A stretch of DNA of 64,000 bases from Rhodoblastus acidophilus (GCF_900187365.1 NZ_FYDG01000006.1:1-64000); one strand, 5' to 3'; positions 1-10,334 are shown, counted from the first letter of the stretch. The notes: generated by a model not told the origin, from the letters alone. Numbers and translations are program-made.

Positions 1-49
1 GGCTCACCATAACCCTGTCGGCGGGTGCCCCATGGACGACAACGGAAGC

Positions 50-335
50 TCCCCTCAGCTCCACCACTCCTTCCAACATATTGATCTGCATCAGAATTCG
101 GCGACAGTTGCACCAGACTGTCGCACAACGGTGTCGCACATCGGCACGGACAAAGCGCGCGTAAGCGGTTGTAAAACCGTCGAAAACAGCCGCGCCGACT
201 GTCGCGCAAATCTGCTGCACAATGGTGTCGCACATCGTCGAAAACAGCGTCCGACCGGAATATGGCTGCGGGGCGCGGTCTGGCAGTTTCGGATGAGAGT
301 TCCGTCTAAGGTCGTGGCGAAGGTCGGGCGAGAGT
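50..335 (+). repeat. Left arm of 286-bp inverted repeat: tRNA-Ala 3' end plus truncated integrase start
   Basis: Read on the plus strand, this stretch matches the reverse complement of 4395-4680. The match is exact from 92 to 335, with three mismatches between 50 and 91. It holds the last 17 bases of tRNA-Ala including CCA, the integrase leader and about the first 67 integrase codons; homology then stops abruptly after 335. It is therefore an inverted, broken second copy of the att/int junction, not a normal direct-repeat attachment site. The integrase-like reading frame continues into unrelated sequence to 412 and is probably not functional. Confidence 0.85.
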
Positions 336-497
336 GGCGTGTGGCGGGGTTAGGGTGGACTATTCGCGGATGTTTTGGGCGTAACTGGGCGAGGGGGGGC
401 ACAAAAAAATGACCAGCACGTAAGAACGCTTGTTGCCTTCCAATCGAGCGTCTGCAAGAGTGCATTCGGAAGCCACGAATGCACGGATCTGGCCGCA

Positions 498-1508
498 ATG
501 AGCGCAAAGGACAAAAATCTTATCCCCGCTGAAGAGCGTCAGCTCCTCTATATTGAGTATGGGGGATATGACGGCGTTGAAAACATATTGCGCGAATTAT
601 GTGAGCGGCTGTCGGACTACCTGTCGGCGATTGCGCAGCCGGAAGTTGTAAATCAGGCGCTTATCAGAATTCTGGCCCCTGATCACGACCGAAAAGGAAC
701 AGAAATCCTGCCGTCTGTAGATTGGAGAAAGGTCTTAGACGATACTTCTGGACTGTGGTTTACAGAGTTACCGATTGGAGGTGTCCTATTTCAGCTCGGA
801 GCGTATGCGAACTATGGTATAGTGATGAGCAATACGGAGGGCCGCGTCGATGACGCGCATAAAAAACTCGAAGAGCTTATCGAGAGAGCTGAGACATTTT
901 ATAAGCTTTCGCCTTTGGATTTATGGGGAATCGAGCCAAACAATGACCTCCAGAAGCTTGTTCAGATAGCTTCCAATCGGTGGGCGCTCGATAACGGTCG
1001 TCCGGTCGAGCCAGTCGCTCTCGCCATTTTCGGCGGCGTCAGCGAAGGACGGATGCGCAACATGACGTCCGGTCAGAACAAGACGTTCTCGCTGGTGGAC
1101 GGACGTATCCCGGCGCAGGAAGCTCTAGCGTGGCTCAGCACCAGAGACGAGTTCTGGAATTCGATCTGGCGTGAGGACGCCCAACCGCAATATGGCATGA
1201 GCCGCGAAGCGCCGATCAAGGAAGCAATTTTTCTTCCCGTCGCGCGCGATGGCAGCGTGTTTCACCCCGGCCTGTATCGCGGTTCCGGCTACACTATTGG
1301 ACCCAAAGGCTCGGAAGATACGGTAGAGCATTTCGAAAATGCCCTGAAAACATTGCAAGAAATGCCCACCCCTTACTGGCGTCGCCCGAACGAGAAGGGA
1401 AACTGGGGCATTGTCGTGGGAATCGAGTGGGCACGGTTCGACGCATCCGAATTGGACGCAATCGCGCGGACGCCCGGCTATCGCGTTTCGGATCGTCGGA
1501 ACGCCTGA
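498..1508 (+). CDS. Hypothetical protein, first cargo gene of the tRNA-Ala element
   Basis: A 336-aa soluble protein that I cannot assign to a family. The ATG at 498 is preferred over upstream in-frame starts because the 41 extra codons would begin in the broken repeat arm. The protein is mixed alpha/beta in composition, with an acidic N-terminal half and a Trp-rich C-terminal half (two Trp near the stretch encoded at 1375-1432). It has no signal peptide or membrane segment. The gene is followed 65 bases later by a uracil-DNA-glycosylase-like gene and then an XRE regulator on the same strand, so the three probably form one cargo operon. Codon use is less GC-biased than in the nif genes, which fits horizontal acquisition. 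The function is unknown; a defence or element-maintenance role is only inferred from context. Confidence 0.7.
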   Translation: MSAKDKNLIPAEERQLLYIEYGGYDGVENILRELCERLSDYLSAIAQPEVVNQALIRILAPDHDRKGTEILPSVDWRKVLDDTSGLWFTELPIGGVLFQLGAYANYGIVMSNTEGRVDDAHKKLEELIERAETFYKLSPLDLWGIEPNNDLQKLVQIASNRWALDNGRPVEPVALAIFGGVSEGRMRNMTSGQNKTFSLVDGRIPAQEALAWLSTRDEFWNSIWREDAQPQYGMSREAPIKEAIFLPVARDGSVFHPGLYRGSGYTIGPKGSEDTVEHFENALKTLQEMPTPYWRRPNEKGNWGIVVGIEWARFDASELDAIARTPGYRVSDRRNA

Positions 1509-1573
1509 TCCCGTTGAGATCGCAGCTTCACGGTCGTTTTCGCGTCATCGTCTTTTCAGATGGAAGCAAGCTA

Positions 1574-2365
1574 ATGTCCAACGAACTATTTTCCGAATTC
1601 AAGAACGCCGTTTCCGAGCTGGCCGAAGCGGAACTTCTCGCCGAAGTCGCTCGTCCGCAGAGGCTTTTGATCGCCAGTGACCACGTGGGTGCTCGCACAC
1701 TCGACGTCGCCTACGCGCCCTTTGATCATGTTAACCTCGGCGCCGATATCGTGATTGTCGGGATCACGCCCGGTCGCCATCAGATGCAAAATGCCCTGCT
1801 TGAGGCGCGTAGATGCCTGAAGGCGGGCTTGAGTGATGAAGCGGCGAAGAGCGCCGCCAAAGTCTTCGCAAGCTTCTCGGGTCCGATGCGGACGAATCTT
1901 GTCTCGATGCTCGATAGCGTGGGCGTTAACCAAGCCCTTGGGCTGTCGTCTACCGCGACGCTTTGGGGTGCCGACGCCGCGCGCGTGCATTTCACCTCCG
2001 CCTTGCGATACCCGGTATTCATTGACAACGAGAATTACTCAGGCGCGCCTTCGATGCTCGCTACGCCTCTACTCAAAAAGCAACTGATGCAGTGGTTCGC
2101 GACCGAAATGGAGGCATTGCCGAACGCTGTGTTCGTTCCGCTCGGCCCCAAGGTTACTGAAGCGGTCGAGGTCGTCGCTTCCAAGCTCGGGATCGGTTCC
2201 GCGCGCATCCTTTCGGGCTTGCCCCATCCAAGTGGCGCGAACGCTGAGCGCATCGCCTTTTTTCTTGGGAGAAAAAAGCGCGCTGACGTTTCTGCCAAGG
2301 TGGATGCTGACCGTTTGTTGGCGTGCCGTGCCGAGTTGGAAACGAAAATCGGTTCTTGGCGGTAA
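1574..2365 (+). CDS. Uracil-DNA-glycosylase-superfamily-like protein
   Basis: A 263-aa protein. Residues about 56-70 form a hydrophobic strand followed by GITPGRHQ, resembling the GxxPG motif A loop of family 4/5 uracil-DNA glycosylases. Near residue 215 a GLPHPSGAN segment resembles the HPS motif B of the same fold. This suggests a UDG-like nucleotide- or base-recognition fold, but the catalytic acidic residue of motif A is not evident, so activity on uracil is uncertain. The start is the ATG at 1574; upstream in-frame codons overlap the preceding gene. It sits between an unknown protein and an XRE regulator within the integrated element. UDG-like proteins occur in phage and defence settings, but no specific role can be read from the sequence. 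Confidence 0.6.
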   Translation: MSNELFSEFKNAVSELAEAELLAEVARPQRLLIASDHVGARTLDVAYAPFDHVNLGADIVIVGITPGRHQMQNALLEARRCLKAGLSDEAAKSAAKVFASFSGPMRTNLVSMLDSVGVNQALGLSSTATLWGADAARVHFTSALRYPVFIDNENYSGAPSMLATPLLKKQLMQWFATEMEALPNAVFVPLGPKVTEAVEVVASKLGIGSARILSGLPHPSGANAERIAFFLGRKKRADVSAKVDADRLLACRAELETKIGSWR

Positions 2366-2411
2366 CCGCGAAACCAAACTCGCCGTCCGCGAGACGGAAA
2401 GGAATGCATCG

Positions 2412-2873
2412 ATGGAAGTTCTTGAAAAAACAAAAACTCGGCCCGGCATGTCTCACGCCGACACCCTAATGGCACGCTACCTCACGAAACGAATAGACGA
2501 GTTGTCTAAAGTTAAGACCCAGCGCCAGATCGCGGCGGAAATCGGCTACGACAAGCCGAACATGATTTCCATGTTCAAGCGGGGCGAGTCAAAGGTTCCA
2601 CTGGACAAGATTCCGGCTCTCGCCATGGCTCTGAATGTCGATCCTGCTCATTTGTTCCGGCTGGCTATGGAGCAGCAGTGGCCCGGCATGAAATCTACCG
2701 TGCACGAAATCTTCAAGAATATCGCCTCCGAAAACGAAGCGGAAATTTTGCTCAAGCCTTGGCGCGAATGGACGAAGGATCGCGACCCGTCTCCGACCGC
2801 GCGCGCGGCTGAAATCCTCGAACGTGCGTTCAAGGAAATCATGGGTGTCGCGCCTGAGGCGACAGGGCGCTGA
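2412..2873 (+). CDS. XRE-type helix-turn-helix regulator
   Basis: A 153-aa protein with a helix-turn-helix around residues 30-75. The segment TQRQIAAEIGYDKPNMISM, followed by a basic stretch and VPLDKIPALAMALNVD, is typical of the Cro/CI-XRE family. The C-terminal half is charged, mostly helical, and may dimerise or contact a partner. The ATG at 2412 follows a purine-rich stretch (GGAAAGGAATG) and gives a protein starting just before the HTH. It is the last of three co-directional cargo genes and may repress the operon or control the integrase. No operator was recognised. Family assignment is firm; the target is unknown. Confidence 0.75.
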   Translation: MEVLEKTKTRPGMSHADTLMARYLTKRIDELSKVKTQRQIAAEIGYDKPNMISMFKRGESKVPLDKIPALAMALNVDPAHLFRLAMEQQWPGMKSTVHEIFKNIASENEAEILLKPWREWTKDRDPSPTARAAEILERAFKEIMGVAPEATGR

Positions 2874-3078
2874 AATAGGCGACGTCGTTTAGGCGCTGTA
2901 GGCGGTCGCGAAAATCCTCTCGTGTTGAGCGCACGAAGCTTGATCAAATAACACCTACCTCTGGCGGGCGCTTTTGCTCGGCACCTGAGCCAGATCGGAC
3001 CGGGGATGCTGGTGACGGCGGGAGAGACCGCTTCTTCGTTGTGCAAACTTGCCCGGTGCCGCAAGGTGCCGGGCCTTT
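2874..3078. other. Intergenic region between cargo operon and integrase
   Basis: About 200 bases between convergent genes. It contains no supported gene. Near its right end a G+C-rich inverted repeat (GCCCGG at 3051-3056 with CCGGGC at 3069-3074) followed by CTTTT could act as a rho-independent terminator for the plus-strand cargo operon. Confidence 0.5.
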
Positions 3079-3079
3079 T
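3051..3079 (+). terminator. Possible terminator of the cargo operon
   Basis: A six-base-pair GC stem (3051-3056 / 3069-3074) with a 12-base loop precedes CTTTT at 3075-3079. The stem is short and the loop long, so the call is tentative. It would prevent readthrough into the convergent integrase gene, whose stop codon begins here. Confidence 0.35.
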
Positions 3080-4394
3080 CACGACGGGTCCAGCGACAGA
3101 TGCCTGAAACTGCATCCTTGATAATCGACCTTCGCAATCGCCTCCCGGAGAATGTTCACGCTGAAACCGCGTCCGTAATTTTCGGCGGTGTCATCGCAGT
3201 CGCTATTCTCGTTCGCCCACCCCCCGAGAGCGTAGGCGATATCCTTTCGCACTTTGGCTTCGCGCAGAGCATCGCGAAAATTGTGCCGGAAGCTATGAAA
3301 TGAGGTTCTTGGCGCCTTGGCCCCGGCCTTTTCAAGAAAATTCGCGAACCATTTGGAAAAATTGTCGCTGTAATAACCGGTCGAGGCGACCGAGAGATCA
3401 GAGAAAAGCTTCCCGCGACCTGACGCGCGGCGGCTGTTTACATATTGAAGTATGCCGATTTCAATCAAGGTTGGGTGGACTGGAACAAAACGTTCTGCGT
3501 TCTCGGTCTTCAGCTTCTTGTCAATTGCCCCAGACCCCGTCTCGCGGGTGATCACAAAGCATTCTACTTCATCGATCTTCTTGACGTCCGCGATCTCCAA
3601 CTGACAGATTTCATTCAAGCGCATCCCGCTAAAGAGGCCGATCAACGGAACCCAAAACCGGCCTCGGCGGGGCTTGCATTTCCCCGGATGAGCATATCCC
3701 GCTTCGTCATCCACGCACCCTTTATAAAGCGGCGCGTTGAATATCCGGGTCAATTGCTCGTTGGTGAACGGCTGACGCTTGTCCTTCTTCCTGACCGGAT
3801 CAACGACTCGCAAGCCGCGCGCCGGGTTTTTAAAGATATACCCTTCGTTTTCGGCCCAATTGAATAGGGCTGACAATTTGTTGAGGTAGCCGTTCACCGT
3901 CGTCGCGCTCATCGGGCGCCGACCCTCCGCTTTTGCGCGCTCCGCTGCTTCTCTGGCGCTTAGCTTTCCATACCGTTTAGTGGCGTTCGACGGCATAAAC
4001 CGCAGCGTGTCGAGCACGTCACGGCAAACATCACGTGTGATCGATTCAATGGGGGTGTCTTCGCCAACGAGTTCGGCGAGGCGATTGAAGGTCGAGTTGT
4101 AGGCCAGCATCGTCTTGGCCGAGCGTTCGGCGGCGGGGTCGCCAATGTAACGTTCATACACCAACTTCAGGGTCAGCTTTGGCTTTAATGGCGCGGCAAC
4201 CGTCTGGTGCTGCCTTTGCAGTTCGACCTGATGAATCGAAGTTGAAGGCGCTGGCACATGAACTGAAAAATGGTGCCCACTCCACTCGTTGTCGGCACGG
4301 ATGGCATCGAACGATTGCTGAAACTCGCTCGCGACGATCCGCGCCTGTCGAATCGCTTCCCGATAATCGGACGTTCGAAGCGACCGATTCACGA

Positions 4395-4739
<345 letters not shown>

Positions 4740-4863
4740 GCTCCGAGGCGGGTGTTTAGGGCCAGCGCGGCCTTCTGTCAATCGGCCTGTGAAAAAATCA
4801 CGCGCTTGTTTGCCGAAGCTCCAGGCCTTAAATCAAAAACACGCATTTCTCCGGGGAGACCCC

Positions 4864-5181
4864 ATGGCCGCCGCATTCATCATTCCGGTTTTCAAGGTCA
4901 TCAATATGGCCCTCGACCTCTATTGGTGGGTCATCATCATCATGGCGGTCATGTCCTGGCTGCTGGCGTTCGACGTCATCAACATGCGCAACGATCTCGT
5001 CCGTTCGCTGTGGAACATGTCCAACGCCCTCACCGAGCCGGTTCTGCGGCCGATTCGCCGCTTCCTGCCGCCGCTCGGCGGCATGGACATTTCGCCCATC
5101 GTCCTGCTGCTGCTGCTGTCCTTCGTCCAAATGGAGCTGGGCGAACTGGCCGCCGCCCTGATGCGCGCCTCCTATTCATGA
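4864..5181 (+). CDS. YggT family membrane protein
   Basis: A 105-aa integral membrane protein with two hydrophobic segments (about residues 3-36 and 70-95) separated by a loop containing LTEPVLRPIRRFLPP, the characteristic YggT signature. YggT proteins are small inner-membrane proteins linked to osmotic tolerance and cell-shape loci, with no defined biochemical activity. The ATG at 4864 follows GGGGAGA. Its stop overlaps the start of the DUF167 gene (ATGA), an arrangement commonly seen for yggT-yggU pairs, so the two are co-translated. It lies just outside the integrated element. Confidence 0.88.
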   Translation: MAAAFIIPVFKVINMALDLYWWVIIIMAVMSWLLAFDVINMRNDLVRSLWNMSNALTEPVLRPIRRFLPPLGGMDISPIVLLLLLSFVQMELGELAAALMRASYS

Positions 5182-5504
5182 CGCCTCCCTGGCGGGCGCG
5201 TTCCGATGGCCTCGAACTTTTCGTTCGCCTGACGCCCAAGAGCGCGCGCGACCGGCTTGAGGGCGTCGAAACGCTCGCCGACGGCCAGAACGTGCTGAAA
5301 TGCCGTGTCCGCGCGGTTCCCGAGGACGGCAAGGCCAACGCCGCCCTGATCGCCCTGGTCGCCAAACAGCTGAAAACGCCGGCCTCGCGCATTCGCCTCG
5401 CCGCCGGCGCCACGTCCCGCGTCAAGACCCTGCATCTGACCGGGGAGGCTGGCTTGCTGGCCGAACGGCTGGAAAAGCTCGTCGCGGAAGCCTCCCCCTC
5501 ATAG
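5178..5504 (+). CDS. DUF167 (YggU) family protein
   Basis: A 108-aa soluble protein with the DUF167/YggU signature: a FVRLTPKSARDRLEG strand near residue 20, then PEDGKANAALIALVAK and a C-terminal LAAGATSRVKTLHLTG region. The family is small, widespread and structurally characterised, but has no proven function. The ATG at 5178 overlaps the yggT stop by four bases, indicating translational coupling. An alternative later start is unlikely because the preceding residues fit the family. It ends 56 bases before the mesaconyl-CoA hydratase gene. Confidence 0.88.
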   Translation: MTPPWRARSDGLELFVRLTPKSARDRLEGVETLADGQNVLKCRVRAVPEDGKANAALIALVAKQLKTPASRIRLAAGATSRVKTLHLTGEAGLLAERLEKLVAEASPS

Positions 5505-5560
5505 TCGCATTGCCAAACGCCCTGGTTTCGGGCAGATGCCCGTCAAAAGCGGAGGCGTTT

Positions 5561-6610
5561 ATGAGCAAGACCAATTCAGGTAATTTTTTTGAGGATTTCA
5601 GGATCGGTCAGGTGATCGCCCATGCGACGCCGCGCACGGTCACAACGGGCGACATCGCGCTCTACACCGCGCTTTACGGCTCGCGTTTCGCCGTTCAGTC
5701 GTCCGACGCCTTCGCGCACCAGATCGGTTATTCGAAAAGCCCTGTCGACGATCTGCTGGTGTTCCATATCGTGTTCGGCAAGACGGTGCCCGACATTTCC
5801 CTCAATGCGGTGGCGAACCTCGGCTATGCCGATTGCCGTTTTCTCGCCCCGGTCTTTCCGGGCGACACCCTGTCGGCGACCTCTGAAGTCATCGGGCTCA
5901 AGGAAAATTCCAACGGCCAGACCGGCGTGGTCTATGTGCGCTCGCGCGGCTTCAATCAAAAAGGCGCGGTGGTTCTTGACTATGTGCGCTGGGTGATGGT
6001 GCGCAAGCGCGATCCGAAAAGCCCCGCGCCGGCGGAGGTTGTGCCGCAATTGCCGCGCGCTTTGGCGCCCGACCAACTCGGCGACGCGCTGCCGGTGATC
6101 GACGTGCGCAAGTACAATTTCGATCTGGCCGGCTCGAAGCACCGCTGGGGCGATTATCTGCCGGGCGAGCGCATCGACCATGTCGATGGCATGACGGTCG
6201 AGGAGGCCGAACACCAGCTCGCCACCCGACTCTACCAGAACACCGCCAAGGTGCATTTCAACCAGTTTTCCGAAGGGCACGGCCGGTTCGGCCGCCGCCT
6301 GATCTATGGCGGCCATGTCATCTCGCTCGCCCGCGCGCTCAGCTTCAACGGCCTGGGCAACGCCTTCCACATCGCGGCGATCAATGGCGGGCGCCATGTC
6401 AGCCCGCTGTTCGCGGGCCTGACCGTGTTCGCCTGGACGGAAGTGTTGGAGCGCGCCGAAATCGCCGGGCGCGAGGATGTCGGCGCGCTGCGCCTGCGCA
6501 CCATCGCGACCAAGGACCAGCCTTGCGCGGCCTATCCGTTGAAGGAGGGCGACGCCTATCACCCCAGCGTCATCCTCGATCTCGACTATTGGGCGCTTAT
6601 TCCGCGCTGA
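5561..6610 (+). CDS. mch: Mesaconyl-CoA hydratase (beta-methylmalyl-CoA dehydratase), MaoC family
   Basis: A 349-aa protein of two MaoC-like hot-dog halves. The N-terminal half starts with FFEDFRIGQVI and ATPRTVTTGDIALYTALYGSRFA, the C-terminal half has HRWGDYLPGERIDHVDGMTVEEAEH and the hydratase stretch NTAKVHFNQ. Length and layout match the mesaconyl-CoA hydratase of the ethylmalonyl-CoA pathway, which interconverts mesaconyl-CoA and beta-methylmalyl-CoA during acetyl-CoA assimilation or glyoxylate regeneration. The ATG at 5561 follows GGAGG. No other pathway gene is adjacent. The gene converges on, and overlaps by 14 bases, the ArsC-like gene of the nif region, marking the edge of the nif island. 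Confidence 0.85.
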   Translation: MSKTNSGNFFEDFRIGQVIAHATPRTVTTGDIALYTALYGSRFAVQSSDAFAHQIGYSKSPVDDLLVFHIVFGKTVPDISLNAVANLGYADCRFLAPVFPGDTLSATSEVIGLKENSNGQTGVVYVRSRGFNQKGAVVLDYVRWVMVRKRDPKSPAPAEVVPQLPRALAPDQLGDALPVIDVRKYNFDLAGSKHRWGDYLPGERIDHVDGMTVEEAEHQLATRLYQNTAKVHFNQFSEGHGRFGRRLIYGGHVISLARALSFNGLGNAFHIAAINGGRHVSPLFAGLTVFAWTEVLERAEIAGREDVGALRLRTIATKDQPCAAYPLKEGDAYHPSVILDLDYWALIPR

Positions 6611-7028
6611 CCTTCTCGGGCGTCGGGCAGGGCGTCCCGTCCGGCCGCGAGCAGGCGACGGTCGCGGACGGCTCCTTGTCGGGGCCGAGCAGCGCCTGAA
6701 CCAGCGGCCGGTCGAACCCCGAACATTTGTGTCCGTCGGCCTCGATCAGGGGCCGGCGGATCAACAGCGGCGCCGCCGTCATCGTCTCCAGCGCGAGATC
6801 GGCGTCGAAGGCGCGGGGATTGATCGCGCCGGATTTCACTTGGGGCGCGTTGGGGTTGAACCAGGTGTCCACCGCCGTGTCGCCGAAGAAGCTGCGCAGC
6901 CGGTCCGCCGTCCAACTTTCCGCGAGCAGGTCGCGCGCGACGACCTTATGTCCGGCCTCCGCCAACAGCGCCTTCTGCTTGCGGTTGGTGGCGCAGCCCG
7001 GTTTTTCGTAAAAGACAATCTCGGTCAT
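6597..7028 (-). CDS. Nitrogenase-associated ArsC/Spx-like protein
   Basis: A 143-aa thioredoxin-fold protein of the ArsC/Spx group. The N-terminus MTEIVFYEKPGCATNRKQKA carries a single Cys (residue 12) where ArsC has its catalytic Cys. The middle has the conserved helix and RRPLIEADGHKCSGFD, matching the RPLI motif of the family. It resembles proteins annotated as nitrogenase-associated protein in diazotroph nif clusters. A Cys-rich-tail residue pair (CSRPDGTPC) near the end is unusual for ArsC. It is the second gene of a minus-strand operon with the pseudo-receiver upstream (9-base gap), divergent from nifH. The biochemical role is not established. Confidence 0.8.
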   Translation of the reverse strand: MTEIVFYEKPGCATNRKQKALLAEAGHKVVARDLLAESWTADRLRSFFGDTAVDTWFNPNAPQVKSGAINPRAFDADLALETMTAAPLLIRRPLIEADGHKCSGFDRPLVQALLGPDKEPSATVACSRPDGTPCPTPEKVSAE

Positions 7029-7037
7029 TTCTCACCT

Positions 7038-7466
7038 TCATGTAATGGAGAGCTGGATCAGCGGCGCGGCGCCGCCGCGTCCCAGCACGACATCCACTTT
7101 CTTGCGAACATTTTCGATGGTGAGCGGCTTGACCAGCGCGCCGGCGGCGCCCTTGCGCATCGCCTCGACCGCGAGGCCCTCGTCGGCCTTGTCGCAGACT
7201 GTCAGGATTCGCACACCCGGAAATTTTCCGACAATTTCCGTCACCAGATCAAGGCCGCGCGCTTTCAGGAACGAGGCGCCGAGCAGGATGAGGGCGGGCG
7301 TCAGCCACGCGTCTTTCTCATAGGCCTCTTCGGGACTGGCCAGTTCGTGCGTCTCGATTTCGTCGTGCAGCATGAATTGCAGCGCGGCGCGGGTGATCTC
7401 GTCTTCGTCTATGACAAAGACGCGGCGCTGGTCGGTGGCCTTTGAGGATTCGACGCCAATCTGCAT
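7038..7466 (-). CDS. CheY-like receiver-domain protein lacking the phospho-acceptor Asp
   Basis: A 142-aa single receiver domain. The acidic pair in VFVIDEDEITR (about residues 17-26) and the conserved Lys in GALVKPLTIENV are present. At the phosphorylation position, however, the strand reads PALILLGASF, with Gly63 where the acceptor Asp is expected. It has no output domain. It is therefore either a pseudo-receiver or one that signals by binding a partner. The start at 7466 is preferred to upstream in-frame codons because the family begins here. It leads the operon with the ArsC-like gene and has a candidate RpoN promoter 39 bases upstream, divergent from nifH, so nif-coregulated expression is likely. 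Confidence 0.78.
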   Translation of the reverse strand: MQIGVESSKATDQRRVFVIDEDEITRAALQFMLHDEIETHELASPEEAYEKDAWLTPALILLGASFLKARGLDLVTEIVGKFPGVRILTVCDKADEGLAVEAMRKGAAGALVKPLTIENVRKKVDVVLGRGGAAPLIQLSIT

Positions 7467-7504
7467 GCGCGAGACTCCAGTTGAGGAAATTGCCTGAAGT
7501 TTTA

Positions 7505-7519
7505 GCAATTTCCGTTCCG
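7505..7519 (-). promoter_or_regulatory. Candidate RpoN (-24/-12) promoter for the receiver/ArsC-like operon
   Basis: The minus strand reads CGGAAC-N5-TTGC, with GG and GC at the exact RpoN spacing. It lies 39 bases before the start at 7466. The -24 half differs from TGGCAC at two positions. Confidence 0.5.
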
Positions 7520-7600
7520 AGACCGCCGCCGACACGACGGGCGCGCAAAAATCGCGACAATCATGTCTTGTTTGATCCAGCCGCGACTTGACTGTCGTTA

Positions 7601-7616
7601 TGCCGCCCGTCCGACA
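7601..7616 (+). promoter_or_regulatory. Degenerate NifA-type site upstream of nifH
   Basis: TGC-N10-ACA, one mismatch from TGT-N10-ACA, ending 60 bases before the nifH -24 element. The same spacing is seen at perfect sites before nifB and iscA, which is the main reason to believe it. No perfect site was seen in the 7500-7670 interval. Confidence 0.45.
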
Positions 7617-7676
7617 ACACGGAAGCGTGAACATAAAAACAATTTAAAAACAGCATCTTAAGAAGAAAGATCGGTC

Positions 7677-7691
7677 TGGCACACCGGTTGC
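7677..7691 (+). promoter_or_regulatory. RpoN (-24/-12) promoter of nifHDK
   Basis: TGGCAC-N5-TTGC, a perfect consensus match, followed by A. It lies 165 bases upstream of the nifH start, leaving a long untranslated leader. This is the main nif structural-gene promoter. Confidence 0.92.
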
Positions 7692-7724
7692 AACATCCTC
7701 TGCGGAACGGCGAGTGAGGGCTGA

Positions 7725-8732
<1,008 letters not shown>

Positions 8733-8740
8733 CACTGAAG

Positions 8741-8767
8741 GTCCGGCCGCTCATCGAGCGGCCGGAC
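8741..8767 (+). other. nifH-nifD intercistronic hairpin
   Basis: A perfect 12-bp stem (8741-8752 with 8756-8767) with a 3-base loop and no T-run, directly after the nifH stop. It probably stabilises the nifH 3' end or partly attenuates transcription, giving more NifH than NifDK; this is inference from position. Confidence 0.7.
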
Positions 8768-8828
8768 ATCCAGGCAAACAGAGGGCATGCGCCGCTTTCC
8801 CTAGGCGCGCGATTTTAGAGGTGGCGAC

Positions 8829-10328
8829 ATGAGCGTTGCGAACGAAGAAACTGTTGACGTCAAGGCGCGCAACAAGGACCTGATCAAGGAAGTCCTTGCC
8901 GTCTATCCCGAAAAGACGGCCAAGCGCCGCGCCAAGCATCTGAACGTCCACGAGCAGGGCAAGTCCGACTGCGGCGTGAAGTCCAACATCAAGTCCATCC
9001 CCGGCGTGATGACCATCCGCGGTTGCGCCTACGCCGGCTCCAAGGGCGTGGTGTGGGGCCCGATCAAGGACATGGTCCATATCTCCCACGGCCCCGTCGG
9101 CTGCGGTCAGTATTCCTGGTCCTCGCGCCGCAACTATTTCATCGGCGTCACCGGCGTCGACTCGTTCGGCACGATGCAGTTCACCTCCGACTTCCAGGAG
9201 AAGGACATCGTGTTCGGCGGCGACAAGAAGCTCGCCAAGCTGATGGACGAAATCCAGGAGCTGTTCCCGCTCAACAAGGGCATCACGGTTCAGTCGGAAT
9301 GCCCGATCGGCCTGATCGGCGACGACATCGAGGCAGTCTCCAAGGTCAAGTCGAAGGAATACGGCGGCAAGACCATCGTTCCCGTCCGCTGCGAAGGTTT
9401 CCGCGGCGTGTCCCAGTCGCTGGGCCACCACATCGCCAATGACGCGGTGCGCGACTACATCTTCGACAAGACCGACCCGTCCAAGCTCGCCGAGTTCGAG
9501 TCGACCCCTTACGACGTCGCGATCATCGGCGACTACAACATCGGCGGCGACGCCTGGGCCTCGCGCATCCTGCTCGAAGAGATGGGCCTGCGCGTGATCG
9601 CCCAGTGGTCGGGCGACGGCACCCTCGCGGAACTCGAAGCAACGCCGAAGGCGAAGCTGAACGTGCTGCACTGCTACCGTTCGATGAATTACATCTCCCG
9701 CCACATGGAAGAAAAGTTCGGCATTCCGTGGTGCGAATACAACTTCTTCGGCCCGACCAAGATCGTCGACAGCTTGCGCAAGATCGCCAGCTATTTCGAC
9801 GACAAGATCAAGGAAGGCGCCGAGCGCGTCATCGCCAAGTACCAGCCTCTGATGGACGCGGTCATCGCCAAGTACCGCCCGCGCCTCGAAGGCAAGAAGG
9901 TGATGCTCTACGTCGGCGGCCTGCGTCCGCGCCACGTCATTGGCGCGTATGAAGATCTCGGCATGGAAGTGGTCGGCACCGGCTACGAATTCGCGCACAA
10001 CGACGACTATCAGCGCACCGCCCAGCACTATGTGAAGGACGGCACCCTGATCTACGACGACGTCAACGGCTACGAATTCGAGAAGTTCGTCGAGAAGGTC
10101 CAGCCGGATCTCGTCGGTTCCGGCATCAAGGAAAAGTACGTGTTCCAGAAGATGGGCGTGCCGTTCCGCCAGATGCACAGCTGGGATTATTCCGGCCCGT
10201 ATCACGGCTATGACGGCTTCGCCATCTTCGCCCGCGACATGGACATGGCGATCAACGCGCCGGTCTGGAAAATGGCCAAGGCCCCCTGGAAGACGGACGC
10301 CGCCGCCACCGCCGTCGCGGCTGAGTAA
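8829..10328 (+). CDS. nifD: Nitrogenase molybdenum-iron protein alpha chain
   Basis: A 499-aa alpha subunit that holds FeMo-co. P-cluster ligands are Cys66 (RGCAYAG), Cys92 (GPVGCGQ) and the Cys in [12 protein letters not shown]. FeMo-co ligands are the Cys in [10 protein letters not shown] (near residue 280) and the His in [17 protein letters not shown] (near 450). The [18 protein letters not shown] stretch carries a conserved cofactor-pocket Arg. All expected residues are present, so this is a catalytic Mo-type NifD and not VnfD or AnfD. The ATG at 8829 follows AGAGGTGG. It is second in nifHDK. Confidence 0.98.
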   Translation: MSVANEETVDVKARNKDLIKEVLAVYPEKTAKRRAKHLNVHEQGKSDCGVKSNIKSIPGVMTIRGCAYAGSKGVVWGPIKDMVHISHGPVGCGQYSWSSRRNYFIGVTGVDSFGTMQFTSDFQEKDIVFGGDKKLAKLMDEIQELFPLNKGITVQSECPIGLIGDDIEAVSKVKSKEYGGKTIVPVRCEGFRGVSQSLGHHIANDAVRDYIFDKTDPSKLAEFESTPYDVAIIGDYNIGGDAWASRILLEEMGLRVIAQWSGDGTLAELEATPKAKLNVLHCYRSMNYISRHMEEKFGIPWCEYNFFGPTKIVDSLRKIASYFDDKIKEGAERVIAKYQPLMDAVIAKYRPRLEGKKVMLYVGGLRPRHVIGAYEDLGMEVVGTGYEFAHNDDYQRTAQHYVKDGTLIYDDVNGYEFEKFVEKVQPDLVGSGIKEKYVFQKMGVPFRQMHSWDYSGPYHGYDGFAIFARDMDMAINAPVWKMAKAPWKTDAAATAVAAE

Positions 10329-10334
10329 TACGAC

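Noticed and set aside
32-412. Plus-strand ORF of 126 codons at the window start
   Set aside because: It contains the inverted fragment of the integrase and then unrelated sequence; it is a remnant, not a gene.
7200-7215. Perfect TGT-N10-ACA inside the pseudo-receiver gene
   Set aside because: It is within coding sequence and more than 460 bases from the nifH -24 element; a match of this type is expected by chance about every 4 kb.
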